Below, piece by piece: positions 44,041 through 53,489 of a DNA stretch of 64,000 nt. Location of the stretch: contig CAIULN010000093.1 in NCBI GenBank assembly GCA_903900025.1, forward strand, positions 1-64,000, given 5' to 3'. The number at the start of each line of letters is the position of its first letter. Position 1 is the stretch's first letter. The notes under the pieces are model-generated. The model worked only from the letters and a program-made list of their open reading frames with translations, did no database searches and was not told where the DNA came from. Source of the DNA: an uncultured Methanomicrobiales archaeon (GTDB lineage: Archaea > Halobacteriota > Methanomicrobia > Methanomicrobiales > Methanospirillaceae). The position numbers and the translations under genes are program-made.

Positions 44041-44924
44041 TAGACCTGCTCGTCGATACGGTCAACCCGGAGTGATGATTTAAACAATTTGATCAGTCTC
44101 TGGACCAGTTCATCAGAGAGCATGCAACGGTCTGCACTCAGTTCATAGTCATCCTGGCTGACCGTTTCTGCGGCGATCCTGATTATTGGTTCATCGATCA
44201 TCCCGGCCTTCAACGGGTCAATCAGGTCATACACAAGCCCGCCCTGTCCTTCGTGCAGGATACCGATATCCGGATCAAGGTGAGCGGCGAGGACTGATAC
44301 CATGCAGTTCCCGTACAGCATCGCATACCCCACCGAAAACATGGCATTCACGACATCATGCTGGGGACGTACCATCCTTCGTCTGAATCCCAGTTCCGGG
44401 GCGAGTGCCCTTGAAAGGATCTCATAATACATGTCGGCGGTCAACTGGTGAAGGCGACGGACTTCGTCCAGTTTGATAAGATACTCCAGTTCATCCAGTG
44501 CCTTGTGAATCACCTCGCTCTCTCCCTCATAGAGCAGCGGTCTGCCTAAGGTTTCTTCGAGTTTTTGTGTAAAAAGAAGGCGTGATCTGATTGCACCTTC
44601 CACCAGCCCGACGGCAAAACGGTGGCGTGGTACATCCTGCTGGAGTGCCCGGATAGTTGCGGGCGTGGTATCCCCGTACGGGCGGAGTGTCCCGACCGGC
44701 GTGCCGTCAGCCTCAAAAAAAGAGACGTATATCCCTTTTTTTACAAGACGGGTGATCGTGGAAGTTTGGATCGTATGCCCTCCGATAAGGAGGAGGTGAT
44801 TCATCCCATCGACAGGAAATTCTCTCGTTTGGTTTTTCTGCAGTACGATCAACCGGTCCTGGCTTGATTTTATATGTGCGCCAAAACCGCTGACCAGAAA
44901 CCATGGGGTTTTAGATGACATCAT
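43989..44924 (-). CDS. cas1: Stand-alone Cas1-family protein with altered catalytic Glu
   Basis: A 311-residue Cas1 homologue. The N-terminal beta domain shows the LLLIGGHTIQTSTITRLVKKG pattern. The helical domain has VRPQHDVVNAMFSVGYAMLYGN, the catalytic His224 in GILHEG, and Asp233/Asp236 in VYDLIDP. The usual catalytic Glu, seven residues before the Tyr of the YFEAL-like helix, aligns with His159 (RRLHQLTADMYYEIL). The spacing H159 to H224 fits the family distance, so the substitution looks real. There is no Cas2, Cas4, effector, PolB or CRISPR array in this window, so it is a solo Cas1. It ends tail-to-tail with acyP, overlapping by 52 bases. Confidence 0.82.
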   Translation of the reverse strand: MMSSKTPWFLVSGFGAHIKSSQDRLIVLQKNQTREFPVDGMNHLLLIGGHTIQTSTITRLVKKGIYVSFFEADGTPVGTLRPYGDTTPATIRALQQDVPRHRFAVGLVEGAIRSRLLFTQKLEETLGRPLLYEGESEVIHKALDELEYLIKLDEVRRLHQLTADMYYEILSRALAPELGFRRRMVRPQHDVVNAMFSVGYAMLYGNCMVSVLAAHLDPDIGILHEGQGGLVYDLIDPLKAGMIDEPIIRIAAETVSQDDYELSADRCMLSDELVQRLIKLFKSSLRVDRIDEQVYQMSESLKNREMFKVLY

Positions 44925-45433
44925 TTGCGAAAAACACGTAATTTACTATCTAAATACTACCATGTTCCTCACAGATTAAGCCATCGTTTACGCGGTGGCG
45001 ATGAGGCGGACGGGGCAGTCACCGGGAAAAAAACGCTAAATAATCGCTTTTTTACTAAATCCCCGTCAATTCACTCAAAGATTAGCGGGAGGATTTTGCC
45101 CCTTTAAACCGTATGATGCGATATCCAAACACCCACGCGGGGAAATTATCCGGCTTGATCTCAAATATCCTGACGAATCGCGATCGGGTGGTTTTTCTCT
45201 CCAGTTCATAACGGGGGATACGGGGGGTTCTCTCCCCCTGCCGCTCCATGCCATGCTATTGCATGACAATGCCTTTTTGTGTGCCGGACGAGATTGTACT
45301 GATGCTTGATGCAACCAGATCTCCGGCTGTTCACCGGCGTGACGTTGACACACAGGATCATCCAGTCCACGTGAGGGATCGTACGAGACGGAGATCCCCT
45401 CTGCCGGATACGAAAAAACATCAGAGGTGACAG
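44925..45433. other. Intergenic region before the CoA ligase operon
   Basis: About 500 bases between the divergent solo Cas1 and the phenylacetate-CoA ligase operon with no credible gene. It contains a promoter-like sequence TTTAAACCGTATGATGCGATATCC (45103-45126), similar to copies at 35985 and 37129. An imperfect AAAAAACG...CGCTTTTTT hairpin lies near 45029-45054, and a small hairpin CATGC-TATT-GCATG near 45253. No CRISPR repeats are present. Confidence 0.5.
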
Positions 45434-46726
45434 ATGTTCTGGGATAAGACAAACGAAACACTCAAAGGGAAGAAACTCGAAGCGCTCCAGGTCAGGCGCC
45501 TGAAACAGACGATCCGCCAGTCACAACATGTTGGTTTCTACAAAAAACGCCTCACACAAGCGCATGTCCGTCCGGAGGACATAAAAAGGCCCGATGATAT
45601 ACAAAAGATCCCGTTTACCAGGAAACAGGACTTAAGAGACGGGTACCCCTTCGGGTTCTTTGCCGTACCTCTCAAAAAAGTCGTCCGGATCCATACCACG
45701 TCAGGGACCACGGGCAAGCCAACCGTTGTCGGGTACACGAGAAACGACCTCGATACCTGGGCTGAACTGATCGCACGAAACATGACGATGGCCGGGGTCA
45801 CTGAAAATGACGTCTTCCAGAACATGGTCAATTACGGTATGTTCACCGGGGGGCTCGGGTTCCATTACGGTGCAGAAAAGATCGGGATGACCGTCATTCC
45901 GAGCGCAACGGGAAACACGAAACGCCAGATCGAGATGATCAAGGATTTCGGTGTTACCACGATCCACTGCACCCCGAGCTATGCAATGCACCTCTCCGAA
46001 GTTGCCGAAGAGATGCACACATCGCTTGACAGCCTGAAAACCGGCATCTTCGGGGCCGAACCATGGTCAGAAACGATGCGCAGTTCTCTCGAGGAGCGTC
46101 TTGGAGTCACGGCGTTTGACAGTTATGGTCTCTCCGAGCTCTTCGGGCCGGGGGTCGCTTTCGAATGCCCCGAACGCGATGGGCTGCACATCTGGCATGA
46201 CATTTATTTTGTTGAAATAATCAACCCAAAGACCGGAGAGCAGCTTGGCGATGGCGAACGGGGGGAACTCGTTATCACACCATTAAAAAAAGAGGCGATG
46301 CCTCTCCTGCGCTACCGGACCGGGGATATCACGATGAAAATGGAAGACGGGTGCCTCTGCAGTCGCGGACAGAAGATCGGGCGGATCACCGGCCGCAGTG
46401 ATGACATGCTGGTCATCCGTGGCATCAATGTCTTCCCCTCCCAGATCGAGCATGTGCTCTTAAAAATCCCCGAGGTAGGCAATCAGTTTATGGTGTATGT
46501 GGACAAAGTGAATCATTTGGATGAAATGACGGTTGACGTAGAGATTAACAGGGACTATTTCAGCGGCGAGCTTGCAGACCTTGCACGGATCCAGAAGAAG
46601 GTCGTACAAGAACTGCATGATGCACTCGAGCTCCGGACCACCGTGAAACTTGTCGAACCGGGTTCTCTCCCCCGTTTTGAGGGAAAGGCAAAGAGGGTGG
46701 TTGACCGCAGGGGTGATGCGATATGA
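45434..46726 (+). CDS. paaK: Phenylacetate-CoA ligase family protein (copy 1)
   Basis: A 430-residue acyl-adenylate-forming enzyme of the PaaK group. Motifs are the P-loop HTTSGTTGKPTVVGYTRND (near residue 90), AEPWSETMR, DSYGLSELFGPG, RYRTGDI and the C-terminal GRSDDMLVIRGINVFPSQIE. It activates phenylacetate or other aryl acids to CoA thioesters. In methanogens such genes sit with ACT proteins and may serve aromatic amino acid salvage through indolepyruvate oxidoreductase. It starts at ATG 45434 after GAGGTGA. It overlaps the second ligase by four bases. Confidence 0.93.
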   Translation: MFWDKTNETLKGKKLEALQVRRLKQTIRQSQHVGFYKKRLTQAHVRPEDIKRPDDIQKIPFTRKQDLRDGYPFGFFAVPLKKVVRIHTTSGTTGKPTVVGYTRNDLDTWAELIARNMTMAGVTENDVFQNMVNYGMFTGGLGFHYGAEKIGMTVIPSATGNTKRQIEMIKDFGVTTIHCTPSYAMHLSEVAEEMHTSLDSLKTGIFGAEPWSETMRSSLEERLGVTAFDSYGLSELFGPGVAFECPERDGLHIWHDIYFVEIINPKTGEQLGDGERGELVITPLKKEAMPLLRYRTGDITMKMEDGCLCSRGQKIGRITGRSDDMLVIRGINVFPSQIEHVLLKIPEVGNQFMVYVDKVNHLDEMTVDVEINRDYFSGELADLARIQKKVVQELHDALELRTTVKLVEPGSLPRFEGKAKRVVDRRGDAI

Positions 46727-48024
46727 AGTGCTGGGACCCGCGTATCGAGGAGATGCCAAAAGAAGAACTCCAGCAGATGCAGTACAGGCTCTTAAAAAGC
46801 CTCGTGTACCGTTTGTACAGCTTCTCGCCGTTCTACCATGACCGGATGAAGGAGCAGAATGTCCATCCTGATGATATCCGCACACTCCCGGATGTGAAAA
46901 AACTCCCCTTCATGTTCAAACGTGACCTGCGGGACAATTATCCGGACAAGATTTTTACCGCAACAAAGGATGACCTGGTCCGGTACCACGTTTCGTCGGG
47001 CACGACCGGAAAGCCGACGGTCGTAGGCTATACCCAGAATGACCTGGACAACTGGACGGCCTCGCTCGCCCGCGCCCTCACGTCACTGGGGCTGGGCCGG
47101 GGGGATGTCATCCAGGTCAGTTACGGGTACGGGCTGTTCACCGGAGGACTGGGGCTGCACTACGGGGCAGAGCGGATCGGCGCGACCGTCCTGCCCACCA
47201 GTGTCGGCAACACCGAGCGGCAGATCGAACTGATGCAGGATCTCGGTGCGACCGCAATTGCCTGCACCCCCTCGTACCTGCTCCACATCGGTGAAGTCGC
47301 AGAAAAGATGGGCGTCGACATACAAAAAGACACGAAACTGCGGACCGGCATCCTTGGTGCTGAGCCCTGGACCGAACGGATGAGAATCCGGATGGAAAAG
47401 TGGCTGGGCATCAAGGCATACGACATCTACGGCACCAGCGAACTTTCAGGCCCGATGTTCACCGAATGCACCGAGCAGAAAGGGTTCCATGTATGGTCCG
47501 ATATCGCCCTTGTGGAGATCATCGATCCGAAGAGCGGTGAACAGGTCGATTCGGGGGAGAAGGGGGAACTCACCATGACAATCCTGCAAAAAGAGGCCCT
47601 TCCGATGATCCGGTTCCGGATCGGGGACATTACAACGGTCAATGAAGAGGTCTGCGCCTGTGGCAGGACTCACCCGAGGGTTGACCGGATCCAGGGGCGG
47701 GTCGATGATATGCTGATCATCAGGGGCATCAACGTGTTCCCGTCGCAGGTTGAATTTGCCCTCATGACCATCCCTGAAGTCGGCCAGCACTTCCAGATCG
47801 TCGTCGACCGGAAAGGGGCGCTGGATGACATGCTTGTCCGCGTGGAACTGAACAAGGAATCCTTCTCGGACAAGATCACAGACCTGATGCTTGTCCGGCA
47901 GAAAATCGAACACAAGGTGCGAAATTCGCTGAACGTGAACGCAACCGTGGAGCTGGTGGAACCAGGTTCATTGCCACGGTACGAAGGAAAATCCAAGAGA
48001 GTGGTTGACAGGAGGTCGTTATAA
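46723..48024 (+). CDS. paaK: Phenylacetate-CoA ligase family protein (copy 2)
   Basis: A 433-residue paralogue of the upstream enzyme with the same motifs: HVSSGTTGKPTVVGYTQND, GAEPWTERMR, DIYGTSELSGP, RFRIGDI and GRVDDMLIIRGINVFPSQVE. The tandem pair probably arose by duplication and may differ in acyl substrate. Four-base overlap with the first copy and a direct stop/start junction with the ACT gene indicate one operon. Confidence 0.93.
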   Translation: MKCWDPRIEEMPKEELQQMQYRLLKSLVYRLYSFSPFYHDRMKEQNVHPDDIRTLPDVKKLPFMFKRDLRDNYPDKIFTATKDDLVRYHVSSGTTGKPTVVGYTQNDLDNWTASLARALTSLGLGRGDVIQVSYGYGLFTGGLGLHYGAERIGATVLPTSVGNTERQIELMQDLGATAIACTPSYLLHIGEVAEKMGVDIQKDTKLRTGILGAEPWTERMRIRMEKWLGIKAYDIYGTSELSGPMFTECTEQKGFHVWSDIALVEIIDPKSGEQVDSGEKGELTMTILQKEALPMIRFRIGDITTVNEEVCACGRTHPRVDRIQGRVDDMLIIRGINVFPSQVEFALMTIPEVGQHFQIVVDRKGALDDMLVRVELNKESFSDKITDLMLVRQKIEHKVRNSLNVNATVELVEPGSLPRYEGKSKRVVDRRSL

Positions 48025-48458
48025 TGGATGTGAAAAAATATGTGATAAAACAGATATCGGTATTTTCCGAGAACCGGCCGGGACGCCTTGCCGCAATCGC
48101 CCATGCACTGGGAGAAGAGAAGGTCAATATTCTTGCGTTTTCCATTGCAGAAGCAAACGGGTTTGGTGTTGTCCGGGCGCTGGTCGATCAACCGGAAAGG
48201 GCGTATAAAAAATTATCATCAATCGGGTTCAACGTCGCGTTCACCGATGTCATTGCGGTGCATATGCAGGACAGGCCCGGGGGGCTCTACGAGATTGCCA
48301 AGATCCTTGGCGATGCCAACATCAATATCGAATATTCCTATGCCTATTCGGGAAAAGAGGGTGCAGTCCTCATCCTGCGCGTCGACCAGGTGGTGGACGC
48401 GATCGAGAAGATCTCCAAAACAGGCGCAACATTGATAGAAAGCTCGGTATTCCACTGA
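48024..48458 (+). CDS. Tandem ACT-domain protein
   Basis: A 144-residue protein of two ACT domains (ISVFSENRPGRLAAIAHALGEEKVNILAFSI and VHMQDRPGGLYEIAKILGDANINIEYSY). ACT pairs bind amino acids and regulate enzymes. Its place directly after the two phenylacetate-CoA ligases is conserved in many archaea and suggests sensing of an aromatic or branched amino acid for that pathway. The start ATG shares its first base with the stop of the ligase. Confidence 0.9.
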   Translation: MDVKKYVIKQISVFSENRPGRLAAIAHALGEEKVNILAFSIAEANGFGVVRALVDQPERAYKKLSSIGFNVAFTDVIAVHMQDRPGGLYEIAKILGDANINIEYSYAYSGKEGAVLILRVDQVVDAIEKISKTGATLIESSVFH

Positions 48459-48465
48459 CAGGATC

Positions 48466-49752
48466 TTACCTTTTTTCCCACCTGATCAGATCCGCAACCT
48501 TCGAGAGCGTACTTCCCCGATGGATCTCCTCCCGGATCCGGTCTTCATTCCTGCGGACCTCCAGTGCCCGGCGGGCGACCTCATAGGCGCGCTCCCGGGG
48601 GACAACGACAACCCCGCTTTCATCTCCCACGATCCAGTCGCCGGGTTTCACGTACTGGCCTGCACAGCGGATCTCCGCGTTGATCTCACCAAAACCCTTG
48701 GGTTCACCGGCATTCGGGACGATTGCCTTTGCAAAGAGCGGAAACTTCATCCTGCGTATGTCATCCACATCCCGCACCGCACCGTCAATGACCACCCCTT
48801 CGATCCCTTTTTTTATGCAGCTTGCCGTTGCCAGTTCCCCCCATGACGCCACATGAGTCCCGCCGTCATTGTTGATGACAATGACATCGCCGGGCCCGGC
48901 AACATCGATGGCTTCCACCGGTTTTGCCCAGTCGCCGGCAAACGTCTGGACCGTCACCGCCCGCCCGACCATTTTCACATCACCGCAGAGGGAAAATACG
49001 CCTTCCATCGCCCCTTTCCTGTGCATCGCATCGGTAATATTCGGTGACGAGACCTTTGCAAACAGTTCCCGGATACGTTCGTTTGGGGAACCTTTCGGCG
49101 CCGGCTGGATTGAGGGGTTGTCAATTGCCATCCGGATCCCTCTGGTCGATGCGGTCACATCTGCCGACCGGATAATTGCCCCTCCCACGATGACCATTGC
49201 AGCGCCATGCTGTACTGCCTGGGCTGCCGTCACCGCATCGAGCCCGCCTGCCACAGCAACCGGGACGGTGACCTCGCCGGTGATCGAGGCGAGGAGGTCG
49301 ATCGAGCTCTTCCCCATCATCTGCTGGTCGATGCCGACATGGGCTGCGATGATGTCAACACCCATCTCCTCCAGCAGTTTTGCCCGCATCACCGGATCGG
49401 GGGTGTTGATCAGGTCCGCCATCAGCTGGACACCGTAGAGGCGTGCAGCCCGCACCGCCTCGGCAATCACCGAGTTGTCCGCATCAGCAAGGATACAGAC
49501 AATGCCGGCACCGGCTTTTGCCGCCATCTCCACTTCAAGCGCCCCGGTGTCGGCGATCTTCATGTCGGCAATGATCATATGGCCGGGGAACTCCGCCTTG
49601 AGTGCCCGCACCGCCTGCATCCCTTCGCTCTTGATGAGCGGGGTGCCTGCCTCGATCCAGTCTGCCCCGCCTAGCACCGCTTCCCTGGCAATCTGCAGGG
49701 CGCGGTTCAGTTCGGTGAGATCAAGGGCCACCTGCAGGACCGGTCGTTTCAT
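48466..49752 (-). CDS. hps: Bifunctional 3-hexulose-6-phosphate synthase / RraA-like protein
   Basis: A 428-residue fusion. Residues 1 to about 215 are a hexulose-6-phosphate synthase (orotidine decarboxylase fold) with QVALDLTELNRALQIA, IIADMKIADTG and the late PVAVAGGLDA motifs. Residues about 225-410 are an RraA/DlpA-like domain (SPNITDAMHRKGAMEG, GPGDVIVINNDGGTHVASWGELA). In archaea lacking the oxidative pentose phosphate pathway this route runs in reverse from fructose-6-phosphate to ribulose-5-phosphate, making formaldehyde as by-product. The role of the fused RraA half is unclear. It is a single gene convergent with the ACT gene. Confidence 0.92.
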   Translation of the reverse strand: MKRPVLQVALDLTELNRALQIAREAVLGGADWIEAGTPLIKSEGMQAVRALKAEFPGHMIIADMKIADTGALEVEMAAKAGAGIVCILADADNSVIAEAVRAARLYGVQLMADLINTPDPVMRAKLLEEMGVDIIAAHVGIDQQMMGKSSIDLLASITGEVTVPVAVAGGLDAVTAAQAVQHGAAMVIVGGAIIRSADVTASTRGIRMAIDNPSIQPAPKGSPNERIRELFAKVSSPNITDAMHRKGAMEGVFSLCGDVKMVGRAVTVQTFAGDWAKPVEAIDVAGPGDVIVINNDGGTHVASWGELATASCIKKGIEGVVIDGAVRDVDDIRRMKFPLFAKAIVPNAGEPKGFGEINAEIRCAGQYVKPGDWIVGDESGVVVVPRERAYEVARRALEVRRNEDRIREEIHRGSTLSKVADLIRWEKR

Positions 49753-49982
49753 ATCCAGAGATTATGAAATGCCAGTGGATAAGGGTTGCTTCATGGGAGA
49801 GGATCGATCAGGTCCCTATTCTTGTCCCACCCAGGACATTTTGGGTTGTGCTGATCCGGTGAACGAAGCACTCGGATCACCGTAACAGGGGCGACAGGCA
49901 GGGGGGGATATGTTCCAGACAGGAGAACGGTGCAAAAAAACAAGAGAGCCCCGGGGTATTTTTGGTAACCTGTCCCGGACTA

Positions 49983-50495
49983 TCACGAACTATCGCGTTT
50001 GAACGATTCTTTAAATTCGACAAATTTCAGATCTTTTTTCTTCATGATGGAGATGTCGGCAGGGATTCCCGCCGGCACCAGCGAGACCAGGGTATATTCG
50101 TCCGGGACGTTGAGGAGCTTTCTGACCGGTTCTGCATACGCCTTCTTATCCCCTGCCACCCAGCAGGAGCCAATGCCATGTGCCTGGAGCGCGATGATCA
50201 GGTTCTCTGTTGCAGCACAGCAGTCCTCAAGGTAATATTTCGCCTGCTTTTCACCGAACACCGCAAAGCAGAGGGGTGCATCTGTGATAAATGTTCCATG
50301 GTCGGTGAGCTGTGCGATCGTTTCCAGAACTTTTTTATCCTGAATCACTCCAAAGAGCCAGGGCTGGAGGTTCATCGCAGTCGGTGCATGGCGGGCGCAC
50401 TCGACCGCATCCTTTATCGCATTTTCATCGACCGGATCGGTTTTATACTTCCGGACACTGTGCCTTGATTTGATGACTGTGGTGACAACATTCAT
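49983..50495 (-). CDS. Nitroreductase-family protein
   Basis: A 170-residue FMN-type nitroreductase fold: VIKSRHSVRKYKTDPVDENA, CARHAPTAMNLQPWLFGV and LEDCCAATENLIIALQAHGIGSCWVAG. It differs clearly from the one at 25073. The second half is typical of short archaeal members whose substrates are unknown. It is a single gene on the minus strand; the 230-base gap before hps holds no gene. Confidence 0.88.
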   Translation of the reverse strand: MNVVTTVIKSRHSVRKYKTDPVDENAIKDAVECARHAPTAMNLQPWLFGVIQDKKVLETIAQLTDHGTFITDAPLCFAVFGEKQAKYYLEDCCAATENLIIALQAHGIGSCWVAGDKKAYAEPVRKLLNVPDEYTLVSLVPAGIPADISIMKKKDLKFVEFKESFKRDSS

Positions 50496-50554
50496 AGTGC
50501 AGGGTTGGCAATCCTGTCATAAAAAAGTTCGGTATGGGAATCGGAATACGTGTC

Positions 50555-51535
50555 CTATCGCCTCCCCGAAGCATACAGGGCACAGGCAATGATGCCGGCA
50601 AGAATGGTGCTCCATCCACAAAGGCCCGCTGCTTTCGTCGGTGCCGGGGAAGGTGAAGGGGTCAGAAGGGGTTGTACCGTTTCCCGTACAGGTATTGTTG
50701 GGGGTATCATGGTCGTTGGTTTTGGAATCGTTTTGGTTGCCATCTGGGTTGTCAGCGGTATTGCAGGAGCAGTTGTCGTGACGATCCTGCTGATAAGTGG
50801 ATTCTGATCCTGGACGAGGACGGATCTCTGTACACTTACCGTCTTGCCTGCCTGATTATAATTGTCCTTCATCTGGTTCTCATTGCATTCTGCCCAGACC
50901 ATGTAGGTTCCTGCGCTATACAGCGAATTGCCGGTATCCCAAATATTTTCAGTAGTGAAGGGGTTCGTTGTCACCCGGACATCAAGAGAATGAGCGGCGT
51001 CCTCACTATCAATCAGAGAAGAGAGGGTGCTTCCCTCAGGGGTCAAAACCTTAATTGTCAACGGTGCACCTGCACTACCCCCCGCCCTTTGAGACATCAT
51101 GTAGAGGTTCGTTTCTATCCTGAACCCAAGGGCGTCCTTCCACGGAGCCCATTTTTCCGTTACGTCGACATTGACCGTCCTGTCCTCGATTCTGATGTCG
51201 ATGTAGGGGTCGGCAACAGAAAAAACGCGAGAACGCCCGGGATATGAGTGCCATGAACCTGTACGGGAAGAGAATTCAAGGGGTGAGATGTACACATCCT
51301 TCGGATCGGTAATCGCTATCCTGTAATCCGGTTCAGCCGATGATAGAGCGCTGGTTGTGCTCCACCATCCAATCATCGTATCACCAGCTAATGGTCCTGA
51401 AATATTCAGACCCTGCTCCCCGATAAAGACCGTATCTCCGGCACCAATGGTGTTCAGCGAAGCTCCCACTGGAAATGTCAGAACGACAAAAGCAATGAAA
51501 AAAAGAAAGATTCCATGTGTTGAATAGAGGTTCAT
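50555..51535 (-). CDS. DUF3821-like surface protein
   Basis: A 326-residue exported protein. The N-terminal signal GIFLFFIAFVVLTFPVGA is followed by a DUF3821-like domain (NTIGAGDTVFIGEQGLNISG, about 28-235) of the kind found in Methanomicrobiales surface proteins. A Thr/Pro-rich spacer (residues about 250-300) and a C-terminal hydrophobic helix with a basic end (ILAGIIACALYASGRR) anchor it to the membrane. The spacer is a likely O-glycosylation stalk. The DUF label is from recall. Confidence 0.8.
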   Translation of the reverse strand: MNLYSTHGIFLFFIAFVVLTFPVGASLNTIGAGDTVFIGEQGLNISGPLAGDTMIGWWSTTSALSSAEPDYRIAITDPKDVYISPLEFSSRTGSWHSYPGRSRVFSVADPYIDIRIEDRTVNVDVTEKWAPWKDALGFRIETNLYMMSQRAGGSAGAPLTIKVLTPEGSTLSSLIDSEDAAHSLDVRVTTNPFTTENIWDTGNSLYSAGTYMVWAECNENQMKDNYNQAGKTVSVQRSVLVQDQNPLISRIVTTTAPAIPLTTQMATKTIPKPTTMIPPTIPVRETVQPLLTPSPSPAPTKAAGLCGWSTILAGIIACALYASGRR

Positions 51536-51779
51536 ACCCCCTCACAGCTCCCTGTTGGACGTTTACCAGCTCTACATGATAAAGATCGCTTTGTTCTTCT
51601 GGTACGATCCCATCTTCCGGTTATCCGGATGCCCTCGCTGTCGATGACGACAAGCACGTCAGGAGGCATCTGATTGTGCTGCAGGACTTTTTTTGACCGC
51701 ACCGGATGCATCCGAACCCGGTTTCGTGGATTTTTTTTAATCACTTCACCTGAACCCATGCTGAAATGGTAATGGTATT

Positions 51780-52343
51780 CTATACCCCGTGCTCCTCTGT
51801 TACTGCATTGAAATTGGAAAAAATTCTCCTGCCATCGGCCGTGTGGCTGACTTCGGGGTGCCACTGGAGCCCGTATATGTGTTTTTCCGTACGGGCGATC
51901 GCCTCGGTGCTGCATATATGAGACGATGCAAGGACGGAAAAATCCGGTGGCATGACAGCCACTTCATCGGCGTGGGATGCCCAGACCCGGATCTTTTCGG
52001 GATAGCCTTTGAGGATGTCATTGTGCTCGCAGATCTCCACATCAACCGGCCCATACCCGCCGCTTCTTCCCTGTCGTACCGATCCCCCGTGTGCAGTGGC
52101 AATAATATGGAGTCCAAGACAGATCCCAAGGACGGGGAGCCCGAGCCCGAGATACCGCGGACAATTGCCGGCACGGTCAAGAGCCGGCCCCCCTCCAAGG
52201 ATGATCCCTCTGCAGCCGGTGGCAACGTCCTCAGGGGGTGTGGTATTCTGCACCATCACGACCGGGATATCCATGTCCCTGAGGGCACGGTGGATCAGGT
52301 GGTTGAACTGCCCGAAATTATTGACCACATAGAGGGGGCGCAT
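51780..52343 (-). CDS. guaA: GMP synthase subunit A (glutamine amidotransferase)
   Basis: A 187-residue class I glutaminase subunit. The nucleophile is Cys75 in GICLGLH, with the His163/Glu165 pair in WHPEV. Archaeal GMP synthase is split: this subunit supplies ammonia to the separate ATP-pyrophosphatase subunit, which is not encoded in this window. A 244-base gap without a gene separates it from the surface protein downstream. Confidence 0.92.
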   Translation of the reverse strand: MRPLYVVNNFGQFNHLIHRALRDMDIPVVMVQNTTPPEDVATGCRGIILGGGPALDRAGNCPRYLGLGLPVLGICLGLHIIATAHGGSVRQGRSGGYGPVDVEICEHNDILKGYPEKIRVWASHADEVAVMPPDFSVLASSHICSTEAIARTEKHIYGLQWHPEVSHTADGRRIFSNFNAVTEEHGV

Positions 52344-52381
52344 CGTTAACAGGTTTGGCGATGATCGGTGATAAGCCCTTT

Positions 52382-53407
52382 TCAGCTGTATGCGCTTACC
52401 GTCTCATAGATCTTCGAGCGGATCTTTTCCGGGGAGTACCCGAGAAGGTACGCAAGGAGCATCGCACCCCCGGCACCCATCCCTTCCTTGACCTCGCCAA
52501 TACAGTAGCGTGCGAGCCCGGCGTGGCCCAGGTCGTGAAAACCGGGATCGACAAAGAAGATTTTTACCGGGATCTGGTCCGCCAGTTCAACAACGTTTGC
52601 ACTCGGGTCATCACGGACATAGGAGGTTGTCGCGATCGGTGGCAGCCGGTCCCCCAGCGCTTTGACGAGTGCAGCCACGGCGAGCATCTGCGTCCCCCCG
52701 GCAAGCACAAGGTTGCCCGCATATGCGTGGGCAATACCTGCAGCGACCGGCATCATCGGGTCCCCCGTTGCACGGATGATGTCAAGAGGCCGCGTGATGC
52801 CTTTTTCCCTGATCCGTTTCATCACGATCCGGCAGACCTCTTCTTTTAACGGCACGGGATTGTCCACAAAACTGCTGCTCACCGATGCCGGGTAGCCAAG
52901 TGCCCGCAGGACACAAAGCGCCGTCGTCGTCCCCCCGGGCACACATTCGCCGAGCACCAGGAGATCACTTGTCTTTGAGAGGTACTCGCCGATCCACACA
53001 CCTTGAGAGAAGAGCGCCTCCGCACGGGGAACCGCGTCGCGCTCCCGCGGGTCATCGCCGGCACAGCCGTAGACATCGAGGCAGGGGACGGTCGGGCATT
53101 GTGCAAGCCCTGCATTGATGAACAGGGGCTTCATGCTGATCAGGTCCATCATTGCACGCGTTATTGTCGCGGGTGTCGGGCAGCCGGTCGGCGTGTTTGG
53201 TTTTACCGGCATGCTCGTGATCGATCCGTAGGTGATCAGTTCTGCATCGAGGACCGGGGTGAGCAAGGTTTTTTCCGGGCTCTGCCCCGCCCCGGAAATA
53301 CCGGGAACCGTGCTCAGGCGCGTATTTGCAAGGATACTGCAGAACAGGGGCCTTGTCGCTTCAAGGTGCGGATCTTCAGAAACAAACGGCATGTATTTCG
53401 CACCCAT
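52382..53407 (-). CDS. cobT: Archaeal CobT-type phosphoribosyltransferase
   Basis: A protein of about 341 residues of the archaeal CobT family, which activates the lower-ligand base for cobamide assembly. Conserved blocks are STVPGISGAGQSPEKT near the N-terminus, ELITYGSI, GCPTPATITRAMMDL, LGECVPGGTTTALCVLRALG and LAGGTQMLAVAALVKAL. The frame is open to GTG 53473. I prefer ATG 53407 (MGAKYMPFV), because a TATA-like GTATTATGGG lies about 50 bases upstream; ATG 53392 is another option. It is divergent from cobZ, consistent with a shared cobamide control region. Confidence 0.88.
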   Translation of the reverse strand: MGAKYMPFVSEDPHLEATRPLFCSILANTRLSTVPGISGAGQSPEKTLLTPVLDAELITYGSITSMPVKPNTPTGCPTPATITRAMMDLISMKPLFINAGLAQCPTVPCLDVYGCAGDDPRERDAVPRAEALFSQGVWIGEYLSKTSDLLVLGECVPGGTTTALCVLRALGYPASVSSSFVDNPVPLKEEVCRIVMKRIREKGITRPLDIIRATGDPMMPVAAGIAHAYAGNLVLAGGTQMLAVAALVKALGDRLPPIATTSYVRDDPSANVVELADQIPVKIFFVDPGFHDLGHAGLARYCIGEVKEGMGAGGAMLLAYLLGYSPEKIRSKIYETVSAYS

Positions 53408-53489
53408 GATGTCGCCATGGCAAAGATTGAAGGTATCGCTTTTTGGTTCCACAACCCATAATACTCCTGCCACTACAAGTTCTGATCAC

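Noticed and set aside
44925-45433. CRISPR array or casposon ends near the Cas1 gene
   Set aside because: No regularly spaced repeats, no terminal inverted repeats and no polymerase B gene were found on either side; the gap only holds short hairpins and a promoter-like sequence.
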